In this document: piece after piece, positions 24,930 through 33,020 of the stretch
How the letters are laid out: every line of letters starts with the position of its first letter
Position numbering within the stretch: position 1 is the first letter of the stretch
From: Beijerinckia sp. L45
GTDB taxonomy: Bacteria > Pseudomonadota > Alphaproteobacteria > Rhizobiales > Beijerinckiaceae
Direction: 5' to 3'
Assembly: GCF_009765775.1 (NCBI RefSeq)
Contig: NZ_LMUU01000168.1
Span: 20,960-75,733 of the forward strand
DNA length: 54,774 bases
Translations under genes and position numbers: made by a program
Notes under the pieces: model-generated
The model's input: only the letters and a program-made list of their open reading frames with translations
Database searches by the model: none
Told to the model about the DNA's origin: nothing

Positions 24930-25238
24930 ATGAAATTCCGCACGCCACCGCATTGCCGGCTCGTGATCCATGGCGGCGTCACGCTTGCCGTGGCGGCAGA
25001 CGGCTCGATCGAGGCGCCTGAGGCGGACGCCGCTCACCTCCTGGCTCACGGCGTCGAGCCTTGGGCGCCGACAGCGCCAAAGGCCGAAACGCCGCCGCTG
25101 CCCAGTGTCCGGGAGATCGACGCAATGTCCCGCGGTGCCGTCATCGCGTCGCTGGTCGGCCTCGGACGCGCCGCGTCGCCATCGACCCGCACCGCCGAGT
25201 TGCGCCGTGCCTTGCGCCAGGCGGTGGCTCGAACCTGA
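24930..25238 (+). CDS. Hypothetical 102-residue head-region protein
   Basis: The product begins MKFRTPPHCRLVIHGGVTLA, with an N-terminal beta-rich part, a Pro-rich middle and a C-terminal helix-rich part (AVIASLVGLGRAASPSTRTAELRRAL). GGGAG lies nine bases before the ATG. Small proteins of this kind often follow the capsid gene as decoration or head-completion factors, but no family match is certain. Confidence 0.65.
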   Translation: MKFRTPPHCRLVIHGGVTLAVAADGSIEAPEADAAHLLAHGVEPWAPTAPKAETPPLPSVREIDAMSRGAVIASLVGLGRAASPSTRTAELRRALRQAVART

Positions 25239-25263
25239 CGTTTTGCACCGGAGACCGCCCGCG

Positions 25264-26085
25264 ATGCCCTCGCCTCATGACCTGACCACACTTGCTGCGC
25301 TGAAAACCTGGCTTGGCGTCGCCAGCGGCGGCGACGACGATCTGCTCGCCGGCCTTATTACCGACATCAGCTTGGCGATCGCGGCGGATCTCGGTCGCAG
25401 CGTGACGCCGACGGTCTATACCGAAACGCGGGACGGCAGCGGCGAACGGTCGATCGTGCTGCGCCAGTGGCCCGTCACCGAGATCCTAACCTTCACCATC
25501 GACGATCGGCCTGCCTCATTCGCGGCCACGCCCGCCGCCTATGGCAGCCAGGTCTTTGCCGCGATCCTCGACATTGGCGATCCCGGTCCGCCCGGCTGCA
25601 TGCAGCGTCTGTCGTTGCGCAGCGGGGTGATGCCTCACGGGATCCAGAATGTCGCGATCACCTATCGCGCGGGCTATGAGATCGCGGGCGAGAACGCGGT
25701 CATTCCGACCACTGCGCCGTACCTCGTCACCGCAGCCGCGCCTTACGGCGCCTGGCAGAGCGACGGCGCGGTGATGGATGTCACGGGCAGGCCGCTCATC
25801 GCTGGCCCGGTTCCGGCCGCGGGTCTCTACACCGTGGCCAATGGCGTCTACACCTTTGCCGCCGTCAATGCCGGCACCGCGGTGGTGCTGCGTTACGGCT
25901 ACATTCCCGCGGATCTCGCGCGGGCCTGCTGCGAGTGGGCTGCGGACCGCTATGCCGCGCGGCAGCGCATCGGCCAGAGCGCGAAGACGCTGGGTGGGCA
26001 GGAAACCACCAGCTTCATCGTCAAGGCGATGCCGGACGTCGTGTCGCGCCTGCTGCAGCCCTATCGCCGCGTGGTCGGACCATGA
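25264..26085 (+). CDS. Head-tail connector protein (gp6-like)
   Basis: A 273-residue protein with the usual connector start: DLTTLAALKTWLGV...LLAGLITDISLAIAADLGR, a helical pair that forms the adaptor ring, then a beta-rich insert, then RACCEWAADRYAARQRIG...SFIVKAMPDVVSRLLQPYRR typical of the C-terminus. It is longer than many family members because of an insert around residues 150-205 (PYLVTAAAPYGAWQ...VVLRYGY). Its stop overlaps the start of the next gene. Confidence 0.8.
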   Translation: MPSPHDLTTLAALKTWLGVASGGDDDLLAGLITDISLAIAADLGRSVTPTVYTETRDGSGERSIVLRQWPVTEILTFTIDDRPASFAATPAAYGSQVFAAILDIGDPGPPGCMQRLSLRSGVMPHGIQNVAITYRAGYEIAGENAVIPTTAPYLVTAAAPYGAWQSDGAVMDVTGRPLIAGPVPAAGLYTVANGVYTFAAVNAGTAVVLRYGYIPADLARACCEWAADRYAARQRIGQSAKTLGGQETTSFIVKAMPDVVSRLLQPYRRVVGP

Positions 26086-26525
26086 GCGCGCTGCCGAACG
26101 ACGACGCCGTGCTGGCGGCGCTCGCAGTCAAGGCGGAGACGTTCCGCGCAGCGCTCGCCACCAAGGTGGATGCCAACCTCACCGGCGGCGTCCTGCAGAC
26201 GCGCTCGGGCGCCCTGCGCGCCTCGATCCAAGCCGCGCTCGCGGCCGATGCCGCGGCGATCACGATCACGCTGGAGAGCACCGGCGTCGTCTATGCCGCG
26301 ATCCAGGAATATGGCGGCCGCACCGCCGCGCACGACATCGTCGCCACCAAGGCGCTGGCGTTGCGCTTTGCCGGCGCCGGCGGTCCCGCTTTCGCCAAAC
26401 GCGTCCATCATCCGGGTTCGATGATCCCCGCCCGCTCCTACCTCGGCTCTGCCCTCGCAGAGCTGCAGGCGGAGATCGCCGATGGTTTGAAGGCGGCGCT
26501 TCTCGATGCCCTCGGGGCGCAATAG
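26082..26525 (+). CDS. HK97 gp10-like head-tail joining protein
   Basis: A 147-residue protein read from an ATG overlapping the connector stop (ATGA). The motifs TGGVLQTRSGALRASI, YAAIQEYGGRTAAHDI and the basic HHPGSMIPARSYLGSAL are those of the gp10-like neck family, where the x-HPG-x-x-ARS-x-L pattern is conserved. It helps join the filled head to the tail. Confidence 0.8.
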   Translation: MSALPNDDAVLAALAVKAETFRAALATKVDANLTGGVLQTRSGALRASIQAALAADAAAITITLESTGVVYAAIQEYGGRTAAHDIVATKALALRFAGAGGPAFAKRVHHPGSMIPARSYLGSALAELQAEIADGLKAALLDALGAQ

Positions 26526-26534
26526 GAGTTCCTT

Positions 26535-26975
26535 ATGGACGCGCGCGAACGGGCCGTTGAAGCGCTGCTGGCGCTGGTCACGGCGGCCTATCCCTGGGCG
26601 TCGTCGCCGTCGCGGCGCCTCAGGTTATGGAGCGATGTGGCGCCGGTCGACCGGCCGGCCTGCTTTCTCTTCGAGGGCGGGTTCGAAACCTACGCGGCAG
26701 GCGCCGGACCGGACCCCAAGCGCAGCCTGGAGCTAAAGCTCTTCGTCTACGTCGATGCCCATGACCCAGACCTTGTGGGTGCCGCGCGCCTCAACGCCAT
26801 CATGGACGCGCTCGACGCCGCCTTCGCGCCGACAGGCCCGGACATCGCGCTGGGTCGCGTCACGCTCGGCGGTGCGGCCTACCGCTGCGCGATCGACGGC
26901 AAGCCGCTGAAGGATCCCGGCGACCTCGACGGCGACGGCCTGCTCGTCGTTCCCATCACGATCATCCTGCCCTGA
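26535..26975 (+). CDS. Tail terminator / tail completion protein
   Basis: A 146-residue protein beginning MDARERAVEALLALVTAAYPW after AGGAG. The alternating beta strands with RPACFLFEGGFETY, LKLFVYVDAHDP, LNAIMDALDAAF and the closing VVPITIILP fit the family of short proteins that cap the tail tube and bind the head. Its position between the neck protein and the tail tube supports this. Confidence 0.78.
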   Translation: MDARERAVEALLALVTAAYPWASSPSRRLRLWSDVAPVDRPACFLFEGGFETYAAGAGPDPKRSLELKLFVYVDAHDPDLVGAARLNAIMDALDAAFAPTGPDIALGRVTLGGAAYRCAIDGKPLKDPGDLDGDGLLVVPITIILP

Positions 26976-26989
26976 AGGAGTCTTTTGCT

Positions 26990-27178
26990 ATGCCCGACAT
27001 CGACAGCCTCAAGGCCGCGGCCGATCAGGTCGATACGCTGGTCGACCATTGGTTCTTCGAAACTTTTCACGGTTCGCTCGTCGCGCGCTCGACGGAGGTC
27101 TGGAATGCCGTGCACGGCGCCAAGGAAGACTTGAAGCGCCGGCTCGCCGCGCTCTTGGCCAGTGCCGCCGACCTGTAA
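26990..27178 (+). CDS. 62-residue acidic helical protein
   Basis: A short product (MPDIDSLKAAADQVDTLVDH...) made of two amphipathic helices joined by WFFETFHGSLVARS. GAAGGAGT precedes the ATG by about eight bases. No family is recognised. It is wedged between the tail terminator and tail tube genes in the same direction, so it is probably a real minor component or chaperone. Confidence 0.6.
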   Translation: MPDIDSLKAAADQVDTLVDHWFFETFHGSLVARSTEVWNAVHGAKEDLKRRLAALLASAADL

Positions 27179-27211
27179 GCCCCAAACCATCCGACAGGAG
27201 GGACCATTCCC

Positions 27212-27949
27212 ATGTACAGTTTCGGCTCCGGCGTCCTCATCGGGACGCGCACGGACATCATCAACGCCACGCCCGTCAACTTCGGCCTCGTGCAAGAGGT
27301 GACGATCGACGAGACCGCCTCCGTCAAGGAATTGTATGGCCAGTTCCAGCATCCGATTGCACTGGCGCGCGGCACGATCAAGACGACCGGCAAGGCCAAG
27401 GTGGCGCGCATCTCCGGCCTCGCCTTCGCCAATCTTTTCTATGGCGTGACTCCCGTGGCGGGGCAACTGGCGACGTCTTTCGCCGAGGTGGCGGGCGTGC
27501 CGAACGCCGCGCCCTATACGGTCACCCCGGCCAATGCCGTCACCTTCGCCGACGACGGCGGCGTGATCTACGCCGCGACGGGCCTGCCGCTGATCAAGGT
27601 CGCGACGACGCCGACGCTCGGCCAGTACACGCTCGCCGCCGGCGTCTACACCTTCAACGCCGGCGACGCCGGCAAGGCGCTGCTGCTCACCTACACTTAC
27701 GCGATCGCGGCAGCGGGCCAGAAATTTGCGGTGACCAACCAGCTCGCCGGCACCACGCCGACCTTCGCCGCGCAGTTCTTTACCACCTTCCAGGGCCAGA
27801 ACGTGTCGCTGAAACTCAACGCCTGCACCTCCAGCAAGCTCTCCTTCCAAACGAAGATGGAGGATTTCGTGCTGCCGGAGTTCGATTTCTCCTGCTTCGC
27901 CGATCCGACCGGCACGGTGATGACCTGGTCGTTCACGGAGGCCTCGTGA
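27212..27949 (+). CDS. Major tail (tube) protein
   Basis: A 245-residue beta-rich protein, start MYSFGSGVLIGTRTDIINAT after GGAGGGA. The order (before the chaperone and tape measure) and motifs FGLVQEVTIDETASVKELYG, GTIKTTGKAKVARISGLAFA and the closing EDFVLPEFDFSCFADPTG support a siphophage-type tube protein. Residues 100-180 (YTVTPANAVTFADDGGVIYA...LTYTYA) look like an extra beta domain exposed on the tube; a related insert (VYTFNAGDAGKALLLTYTYA) is similar in pattern to one in the connector (VYTFAAVNAGTAVVLRYGY). Confidence 0.82.
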   Translation: MYSFGSGVLIGTRTDIINATPVNFGLVQEVTIDETASVKELYGQFQHPIALARGTIKTTGKAKVARISGLAFANLFYGVTPVAGQLATSFAEVAGVPNAAPYTVTPANAVTFADDGGVIYAATGLPLIKVATTPTLGQYTLAAGVYTFNAGDAGKALLLTYTYAIAAAGQKFAVTNQLAGTTPTFAAQFFTTFQGQNVSLKLNACTSSKLSFQTKMEDFVLPEFDFSCFADPTGTVMTWSFTEAS

Positions 27950-28302
27950 TGCGGCTGCAAGCTGAAACGATCCGGCTCGGCGACCACGCTTGGCCGGTGC
28001 GGCCGCTGACGCTGGCGCAGGTTCAGGCCATCGAACCGCTGCTGCTCGCGTCCAGTGCGGCGCCGACCGGCAGCGTCGCGGCAGCCGTGGCGATCGTGCG
28101 GGTGGCACTGGCACGCGACCATGTCGAAGCCGCAGCCGGTCTCGACGACGTCGAGGCGCAGGCCCCCGAGATCGCCGCTGCGATGGCCAGCGTGCTGCGC
28201 CTCGGCGGCTTTCTGCCGGCCCAAAGCGGAGACACGCTGTTGGGGGAAGCGGATGCGGGCTTACCGGCCGCCTCGATTGGAGCAGCCTTTACGCCCGCCT
28301 GA
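27949..28302 (+). CDS. Tail assembly chaperone, unshifted product (GTA gp9-like)
   Basis: A 117-residue protein whose ATG overlaps the tail-tube stop (TGATG). It starts MRLQAETIRLGDHAWPVRPL and has the short N-terminal beta unit followed by helices (LTLAQVQAIEPLLLAS) seen in gene-transfer-agent gp9 and lambda gpG-type proteins. A run TTG-GGG-GAA at 28240-28248 allows a -1 slip into a frame that encodes a second conserved domain, so this would be the shorter of two products. It helps assemble the tape measure before tube polymerisation. Confidence 0.65.
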   Translation: MRLQAETIRLGDHAWPVRPLTLAQVQAIEPLLLASSAAPTGSVAAAVAIVRVALARDHVEAAAGLDDVEAQAPEIAAAMASVLRLGGFLPAQSGDTLLGEADAGLPAASIGAAFTPA

Positions 28303-28517
28303 TGACCGCCTGCGGTTTTACCCCGGACCAACTCGACGCGATGCCGATGCACGACGTGCTCGCGTTGTTGCGGTACTGGTGGGACGCCCCGCCGACGCAT
28401 GAAATCCTTGCGGCGGTGTACCAGATCTCGCGCGCGCCTTCGCGTTGCGCGGACGATCCCAGCAACATCGGTGAACTCATCGCCGGCTTTCCCGATGGTG
28501 TCATTCGGCATCGCTAG
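28245..28517 (+). CDS. Second chaperone domain, reached by probable -1 frameshift (GTA gp10-like)
   Basis: In the -1 frame the 90 residues after the slip (GSGCGLTGRLDWSSLYARLM...) resemble the short tail-assembly chaperone of gene transfer agents, which carries a LDW-x-x-L...GF-P-x-x-L-x-x-M core. The domain begins upstream of the first in-frame ATG (28302), and no ATG, GTG or TTG lies between the slip site and LDW, which favours frameshifting. The fused product would be about 189 residues. Re-initiation at the TGATG overlap at 28302 would give a truncated 71-residue domain as an alternative. Confidence 0.6.
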   Translation, partial: GSGCGLTGRLDWSSLYARLMTACGFTPDQLDAMPMHDVLALLRYWWDAPPTHEILAAVYQISRAPSRCADDPSNIGELIAGFPDGVIRHR

Positions 28518-28540
28518 TTGGCGGCGGCTTCCGACGGGGC

Positions 28541-28636
28541 CGTCTTTGCGAGCGAAGCGAGGCAACCCAGGGCAGCTGCATCCCAAGACGGCGGCGTACG
28601 ACTCTGGATTGCTTCGCCCGCGGCTCACAAAGACGG
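28541..28636. repeat. Dispersed palindromic unit B2 (96 bp)
   Basis: CGTCTTTGCGAGCGAAGCGA...GGCAACCCAGG forms the left arm and CTGGATTGCTTCGCCC...CACAAAGACGG its inverted partner. It fills most of the gap between the chaperone and the tape measure gene and can fold into one long hairpin, so it may also attenuate the transcript. Confidence 0.65.
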
Positions 28637-28672
28637 CGTCCCACAAATTTGAACTGAACGTTTAGGTGCCCC

Positions 28673-29932
28673 ATGGCAGACGACGTCAAAATCACCTTCT
28701 CAGCAGACATTTCCGAGCTGCAAAAAGGTCTTGCCGACGCCGCAAGTGCAGTCGCGGCCACCACCAGCACGCTGCAATCCGGCGCGGCGCAGATCAACGC
28801 GTCCTTCGCCGCGCTCGGCCAGGCCTATGCCGCGGGCATGGCGCAGCGTCTCGACAGCGCGCGATCCTACAGCGACGACGAACTTGCCATCGCCCGCTCC
28901 GGCGACAAGGCGCAAACCGATATCGCCCTGAACGGCATCAAGGAACGACAATCCGCCGTCAAGGAGCAGGCGCAGCTCTCGCAGATGTCGCGCGAGCAGG
29001 AACTGGCGGCCTTGCTGCAACTCGAAAGCCAGCGCGAGCAGCTCGAGCGCAGCCATCTCACCTTTCTGCAATCGACCTACGCCGACAACGCCGTCGCCTT
29101 CGCCAACGTCCAGCGGCAGATTGACGAGCTGGCATCGCAATCGGCGCTGAAGCGCCAGGACATCGAGCGGTCCGTCAACCAGCAGATCTATGCGGATTAT
29201 CGCCGCACCTTCGAGCAGGCGGGATCCAGCGTGTCGTCCTCGATCATGGGGATGATCAAGGGGCAGGAGACGCTGCGCCAGGCTGTGTCAAACGTGCTGC
29301 TGTCGATCATCCAGTCCTTCATCCAGGCTCGCATCCGCAGCGTGGCGGATTGGGCGGCCGGCGTCGCCACGCAGACGGCCACGACCACCGCGGGCGAGGC
29401 TACCAAGACCGGCGCGGTGGTCGCCGGCACCGCGGCGCGCTCCAGTGCGGCGTCGAGCGGCGCGGCGGCGGATGCCGCCTCGACGGTACTGGCGATCGGC
29501 AAGAGCATCGTCGCCTCGGCGGCCGAAACCTTTGCTGGCATTTTTGGCTTCCTCTCGCCGCTGCTCGGGCCTGCCGCCGCGGGTCCGGCGATGGCCGGCC
29601 AAGCGACGGTGCTTGCGGCCGGCGCCGCGCTGCCGTCGTTCGCCACAGGCGCCTGGAGCCTGCCGGCCGACATGATCGCGCAGGTGCACCAGGGCGAGAT
29701 GATCGTGCCCGCCGGCCCTGCGGCGCGCATGCGCGATGCGGCCGGGGCCAGCACGGGCGGCGACGTCCACGTGCATCACGCCACCCACTTCAACGTCACC
29801 GCGATGGATAGCCGCGATGTCAAACGGTTCTTCAACGGCAACGGCAAGGCCATCCTCGGCGCGATCAACGATTCCGTGCGCAATGGCGCGCATCTCGGCC
29901 TGAGCAAGCTGCGGAGCCCGCTGGGCACATGA
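28673..29932 (+). CDS. Tail tape measure protein (short)
   Basis: A 419-residue protein. The first 190 residues are long helices with coiled-coil spacing (KITFSADISELQKGLADAAS, REQELAALLQLESQREQLERS), the middle is Ala/Gly/Thr-rich and hydrophobic (about 225-335), and the end contains GEMIVPAG and HHATHFNVTAMDSRDVKRFF, a motif found at tape-measure C-termini. At about 1.5 angstrom per residue it predicts a tail near 60 nm, short for a siphophage and close to that of gene transfer agents. Its stop overlaps the next start. Confidence 0.82.
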   Translation: MADDVKITFSADISELQKGLADAASAVAATTSTLQSGAAQINASFAALGQAYAAGMAQRLDSARSYSDDELAIARSGDKAQTDIALNGIKERQSAVKEQAQLSQMSREQELAALLQLESQREQLERSHLTFLQSTYADNAVAFANVQRQIDELASQSALKRQDIERSVNQQIYADYRRTFEQAGSSVSSSIMGMIKGQETLRQAVSNVLLSIIQSFIQARIRSVADWAAGVATQTATTTAGEATKTGAVVAGTAARSSAASSGAAADAASTVLAIGKSIVASAAETFAGIFGFLSPLLGPAAAGPAMAGQATVLAAGAALPSFATGAWSLPADMIAQVHQGEMIVPAGPAARMRDAAGASTGGDVHVHHATHFNVTAMDSRDVKRFFNGNGKAILGAINDSVRNGAHLGLSKLRSPLGT

Positions 29933-32178
29933 CCGATCCCCGCGGCGTCGCGCTTCTCCCGGCTTCGGGCGAGTGGGTCTACGATCCCCTGCCGCACCGC
30001 GCCACGGCGCTCGGCGCGAGCGCGCCGGTGGTGGTCAACCTCAACGCCGCGCCCGCCGGCACGCGCACCGATTACAGCATCGCCCTCGACCAGCTGCAGG
30101 CGCGCTATCCCGGCTGCACGACCGTGTCGCTGGTGGTGGCCTGGTTCGGCAATGCGGTGGATGTGACGCAATGCGCCATCTATCCCGCAACAAACGTTTC
30201 CGCCGGCCCGTCGGATGCGTTCGTCGACGGCACATGGGCCGCGGAATCCTGGCGTTGCTCCGGGCTGACGGCGGCGTCGCCCGGGCTCATCCCGCTGTCG
30301 ACGAGCGGCGGCTCGGCGGTCTACGGCGGCACGCCGTCCGACCCCTCGGTGGTGCGCTGCATCCGCGATCTGCGCGGGCGCGGTCTGCGGGTGGTGTTCT
30401 ACCCGTTCCTCCTGATGGACTGCGCCGGCTACCCCTGGCGCGGGCGCATCACGTTTGCCGGCGCCGACATCAGCGCGGCGGCGACGAGCGCCGTCGCCGG
30501 ATTCCTAGGCAGCGCATCGGCCTCGCAGTTCACGCGCGACACGACCGCTCTCACCGTCGCCTACGTGGGCGCGCCGACGGATTGGACGTTCCGCCGGATG
30601 ATCCTGCATTACGCCAACCTTTGCGTCATCGCCGGCGGCGTCGATCTGTTTCTCATCGGCTCGGAGCTGCGCGGCCTCGAAATCTTGCGAGGGCCAGGGT
30701 GGACCAAGGCGGGCACGTTGACGAGTTCCGGCGCCGCAACCTGGGATTATCCCTTTGTTGCGGGTCTCGCGCAGCTAGCCGCTGATGTCCGCGGGATTTT
30801 CGATGCGGCATCGCTGCCGCGCGCGGCGCTCAAAAATCTGATCGCCTATTCCGCGGACTGGTCGGACTGGATGGGCGTGCAACATGTGGATTCATCCGGC
30901 CAATGGCCGCATCTCGATGCGCTCTACGCGCATCCGGCTATCGACCTCGTCAGCTTCGACAACTATCTGCCGCTATCCGACTGGACCACCGGCGACGGCG
31001 GGCTTGATGCCGCCAACTGGAACGTGCCGGCGCCGAGCGCCTGGCCTCCGACGCCCGCGACGATGAACGGCCTCGGCCTTTCCAGCACGCCGAGCCTTTG
31101 GGACAAAACCTATCTCAAGGCCAACATCGAGGGCGGCGAGAAATACGACTGGTTCTATGCCGACTCGACGAACCAGGGGCGCGGGCCCGATCCCGGTGGC
31201 TCGGACTTGCAGGTGTCGCGGCCGGAAGCCGATCGTCTGGCGCAAAACCGCTCGCCTTACGCTGCGGACCAACAGCCGCTCGCCAACAAGCAGCTTCGCT
31301 GGTGGTGGCACAATTCGCACCAAGCGATCTACGATGCCGGCGACGGGCTCGGGTTTGCACCGCACGGGCCGGCGACGGCCTGGGCGCCGCAATCGAAATC
31401 GATCATCTTCGCGGAGTTCGGCTTTCCCAGTTGCGACCGTGCGACCAACCAGCCCAACGTCTTCTACGACCCCAAGTCGAGCGAAAGCTTTACGCCCTTC
31501 TGGTCGATCTGGGATCCCGCGGCCGGCGCGACTTACCAGCCGCGCCGCGACGATCTGTTGGCGCGGCTCGCCCTTGAGTCGGTGGTTGAATACTGGACGA
31601 CGGATGGCCACAACGCCGTCAGCGCCGCCGGCCTCCCCATGGTCGAGCCGACCTTCATGGTGGCATGGAACTGGGATGCGCGGCCGTTCCCCGCCTTTCC
31701 GGCTTTGAGCCTCTGGGGCGATGCCGCGAACTGGCCGACCGGGACCTGGCTCAACGGCAAGGACTTTGGTGTCGCGCCGGCACTGCCAGACCCGCCGCCG
31801 ATACCGCCGCCGCCGCAGACCTTTCCGAATCTGGCGGGGCAGGGCTGGTCGGTGCGCTACCGCCCGGTGTTTGCCACAGCCGTGGCGGCGCATGTCACAG
31901 GTCGCGAGAGCCGGTTCGGACGCAACTCAACGGCCCTGTGGCAGATCGACATGAGCTTCGATCGCCTGAGCGCCGGCATCGTCGGCGATCTCGCGACACT
32001 GGCCGGATTCTACGATGCGATGCGCGGCGCCGCCATGCCGTTCCTGGTGCCGGTGCCGGCGGAGCTCGGTTTGGGGGCGACCCTGCTGTGCCGCTTTGCC
32101 CAGGATCAGGCCGACTTCGAGGAATTCATGCGGCAGGTGTTTGCCGCGGGCGCCGTAACGCTGGTGAGCGTGCGTTAA
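29929..32178 (+). CDS. GTA TIM-barrel-like protein fused to a DUF2460-like hub domain
   Basis: A 749-residue protein. Residues about 1-610 match the glycosidase-like TIM-barrel domain that in gene transfer agents is the N-terminus of the large gp15 protein (VVFYPFLLMDCAGYPWRGRI, DLFLIGSELRGLEILRG, LIAYSADWSDWMG, PAIDLVSFDNYLPLSDW, SIIFAEFGFPSCDRATNQPN). After a Pro-rich linker (PPPIPPPPQ) comes a second domain starting FPNLAGQGWSVRYRP, closely related to the next protein. This fusion differs from the canonical GTA order, where the barrel belongs to the tip protein. A role in envelope penetration or cell-wall sugar binding is inferred. Confidence 0.85.
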   Translation: MTDPRGVALLPASGEWVYDPLPHRATALGASAPVVVNLNAAPAGTRTDYSIALDQLQARYPGCTTVSLVVAWFGNAVDVTQCAIYPATNVSAGPSDAFVDGTWAAESWRCSGLTAASPGLIPLSTSGGSAVYGGTPSDPSVVRCIRDLRGRGLRVVFYPFLLMDCAGYPWRGRITFAGADISAAATSAVAGFLGSASASQFTRDTTALTVAYVGAPTDWTFRRMILHYANLCVIAGGVDLFLIGSELRGLEILRGPGWTKAGTLTSSGAATWDYPFVAGLAQLAADVRGIFDAASLPRAALKNLIAYSADWSDWMGVQHVDSSGQWPHLDALYAHPAIDLVSFDNYLPLSDWTTGDGGLDAANWNVPAPSAWPPTPATMNGLGLSSTPSLWDKTYLKANIEGGEKYDWFYADSTNQGRGPDPGGSDLQVSRPEADRLAQNRSPYAADQQPLANKQLRWWWHNSHQAIYDAGDGLGFAPHGPATAWAPQSKSIIFAEFGFPSCDRATNQPNVFYDPKSSESFTPFWSIWDPAAGATYQPRRDDLLARLALESVVEYWTTDGHNAVSAAGLPMVEPTFMVAWNWDARPFPAFPALSLWGDAANWPTGTWLNGKDFGVAPALPDPPPIPPPPQTFPNLAGQGWSVRYRPVFATAVAAHVTGRESRFGRNSTALWQIDMSFDRLSAGIVGDLATLAGFYDAMRGAAMPFLVPVPAELGLGATLLCRFAQDQADFEEFMRQVFAAGAVTLVSVR

Positions 32179-32210
32179 GACATTGAGCTACTTACGCGGT
32201 GTTCCTCGAG

Positions 32211-32363
32211 TGTCATCCCCGGGGAGCGCCGAGCGCGAGCCCGGAACCCATGCGCACCGTGATGCAGGCACAGCAACCGGTCAGCCGCTGCTAGCGCCGT
32301 ACCCATCGCCCAACATCGTGTTCATGGGGCCCGGCCTTCCGCTTCGCTTCGGCCGGGATGACA
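32211..32363. repeat. Dispersed palindromic unit A3 (153 bp)
   Basis: The left arm starts TGTCATCCCCGGGGAGCGCC and ends GGAACCCATG; the inverted right arm runs from CATGGGGCCCGGCC to GGCCGGGATGACA. Layout and size equal units A1 and A2. It occupies the gap between two adjacent hub genes, inside what should be a compact structural operon. Confidence 0.65.
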
Positions 32364-32399
32364 TCGCGGGGACGCACCCAAAAACATGCGAGGACAACT

Positions 32400-33020
32400 G
32401 TGACCACGCCACCGCTGTTTCCGCAACTCGCCGGCCAGGGCTGGTCGGTGCACAAGCGGCCCACGTTTTCCACGCGTGTCGCGAGCCATGTCTCCGGCCG
32501 CGAGGTGCGCGCCTCGCTCTACGCCGGCACGCTCTACGAGTTCGAGGTTACCTTCGACGCCTTGGCCTCAAACGGCCTCGCGACCAGCGCGGCAGCGTCG
32601 CTCGGGCCCACTTCGTTGCAGATCCTGCTCGGCTTCTACCTGCAATGCCAGGGACAATTCGGCACCTTCCTCTATAGCGATCCGACCGACAATGCCGCGC
32701 ATGGCCAGGCCTTTGGCACCGGCGACGGCGGCACGACGAGCTTCGTCTTACAGCGCACGATCGGCGGATTCACCGAGCCCGTGTCCTACGCGACCCAACT
32801 GAATGCGGTCCACGTCAACGGCATCGCACAGGCCGGATGCGGGCTGGCCGCGCCGAACATCGTGACGTTTCCCACGGCGCCAACCGCCGGCGCGTCCCTC
32901 AGCGCGGACTTCTCCTACGCCTTTCTCTGCCGTTTCCTCGACGACCAGCAGGACTTCGAGAACGTCATGAGCGGGTTATGGACGCTTGAGTCCCTGAAAT
33001 TTCGGAGCATCCGCCCATGA
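32400..33020 (+). CDS. DUF2460 tail hub protein (GTA gp12-like)
   Basis: A 206-residue protein read from a GTG at 32400 with GAGGA six bases upstream. DUF2460 hallmarks are FPQLAGQGWSVHKRPTFSTR, REVRASLYAGTLYEFEVTFD, LLGFYLQCQGQFGTFLYSDP and LCRFLDDQQDFENVMSGLWTL. It forms the ring between tail tube and hub in gene transfer agents. The first 100 residues are clearly related to the C-terminal domain of the preceding protein, so a duplication happened inside this locus or its ancestor. Confidence 0.9.
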   Translation: MTTPPLFPQLAGQGWSVHKRPTFSTRVASHVSGREVRASLYAGTLYEFEVTFDALASNGLATSAAASLGPTSLQILLGFYLQCQGQFGTFLYSDPTDNAAHGQAFGTGDGGTTSFVLQRTIGGFTEPVSYATQLNAVHVNGIAQAGCGLAAPNIVTFPTAPTAGASLSADFSYAFLCRFLDDQQDFENVMSGLWTLESLKFRSIRP

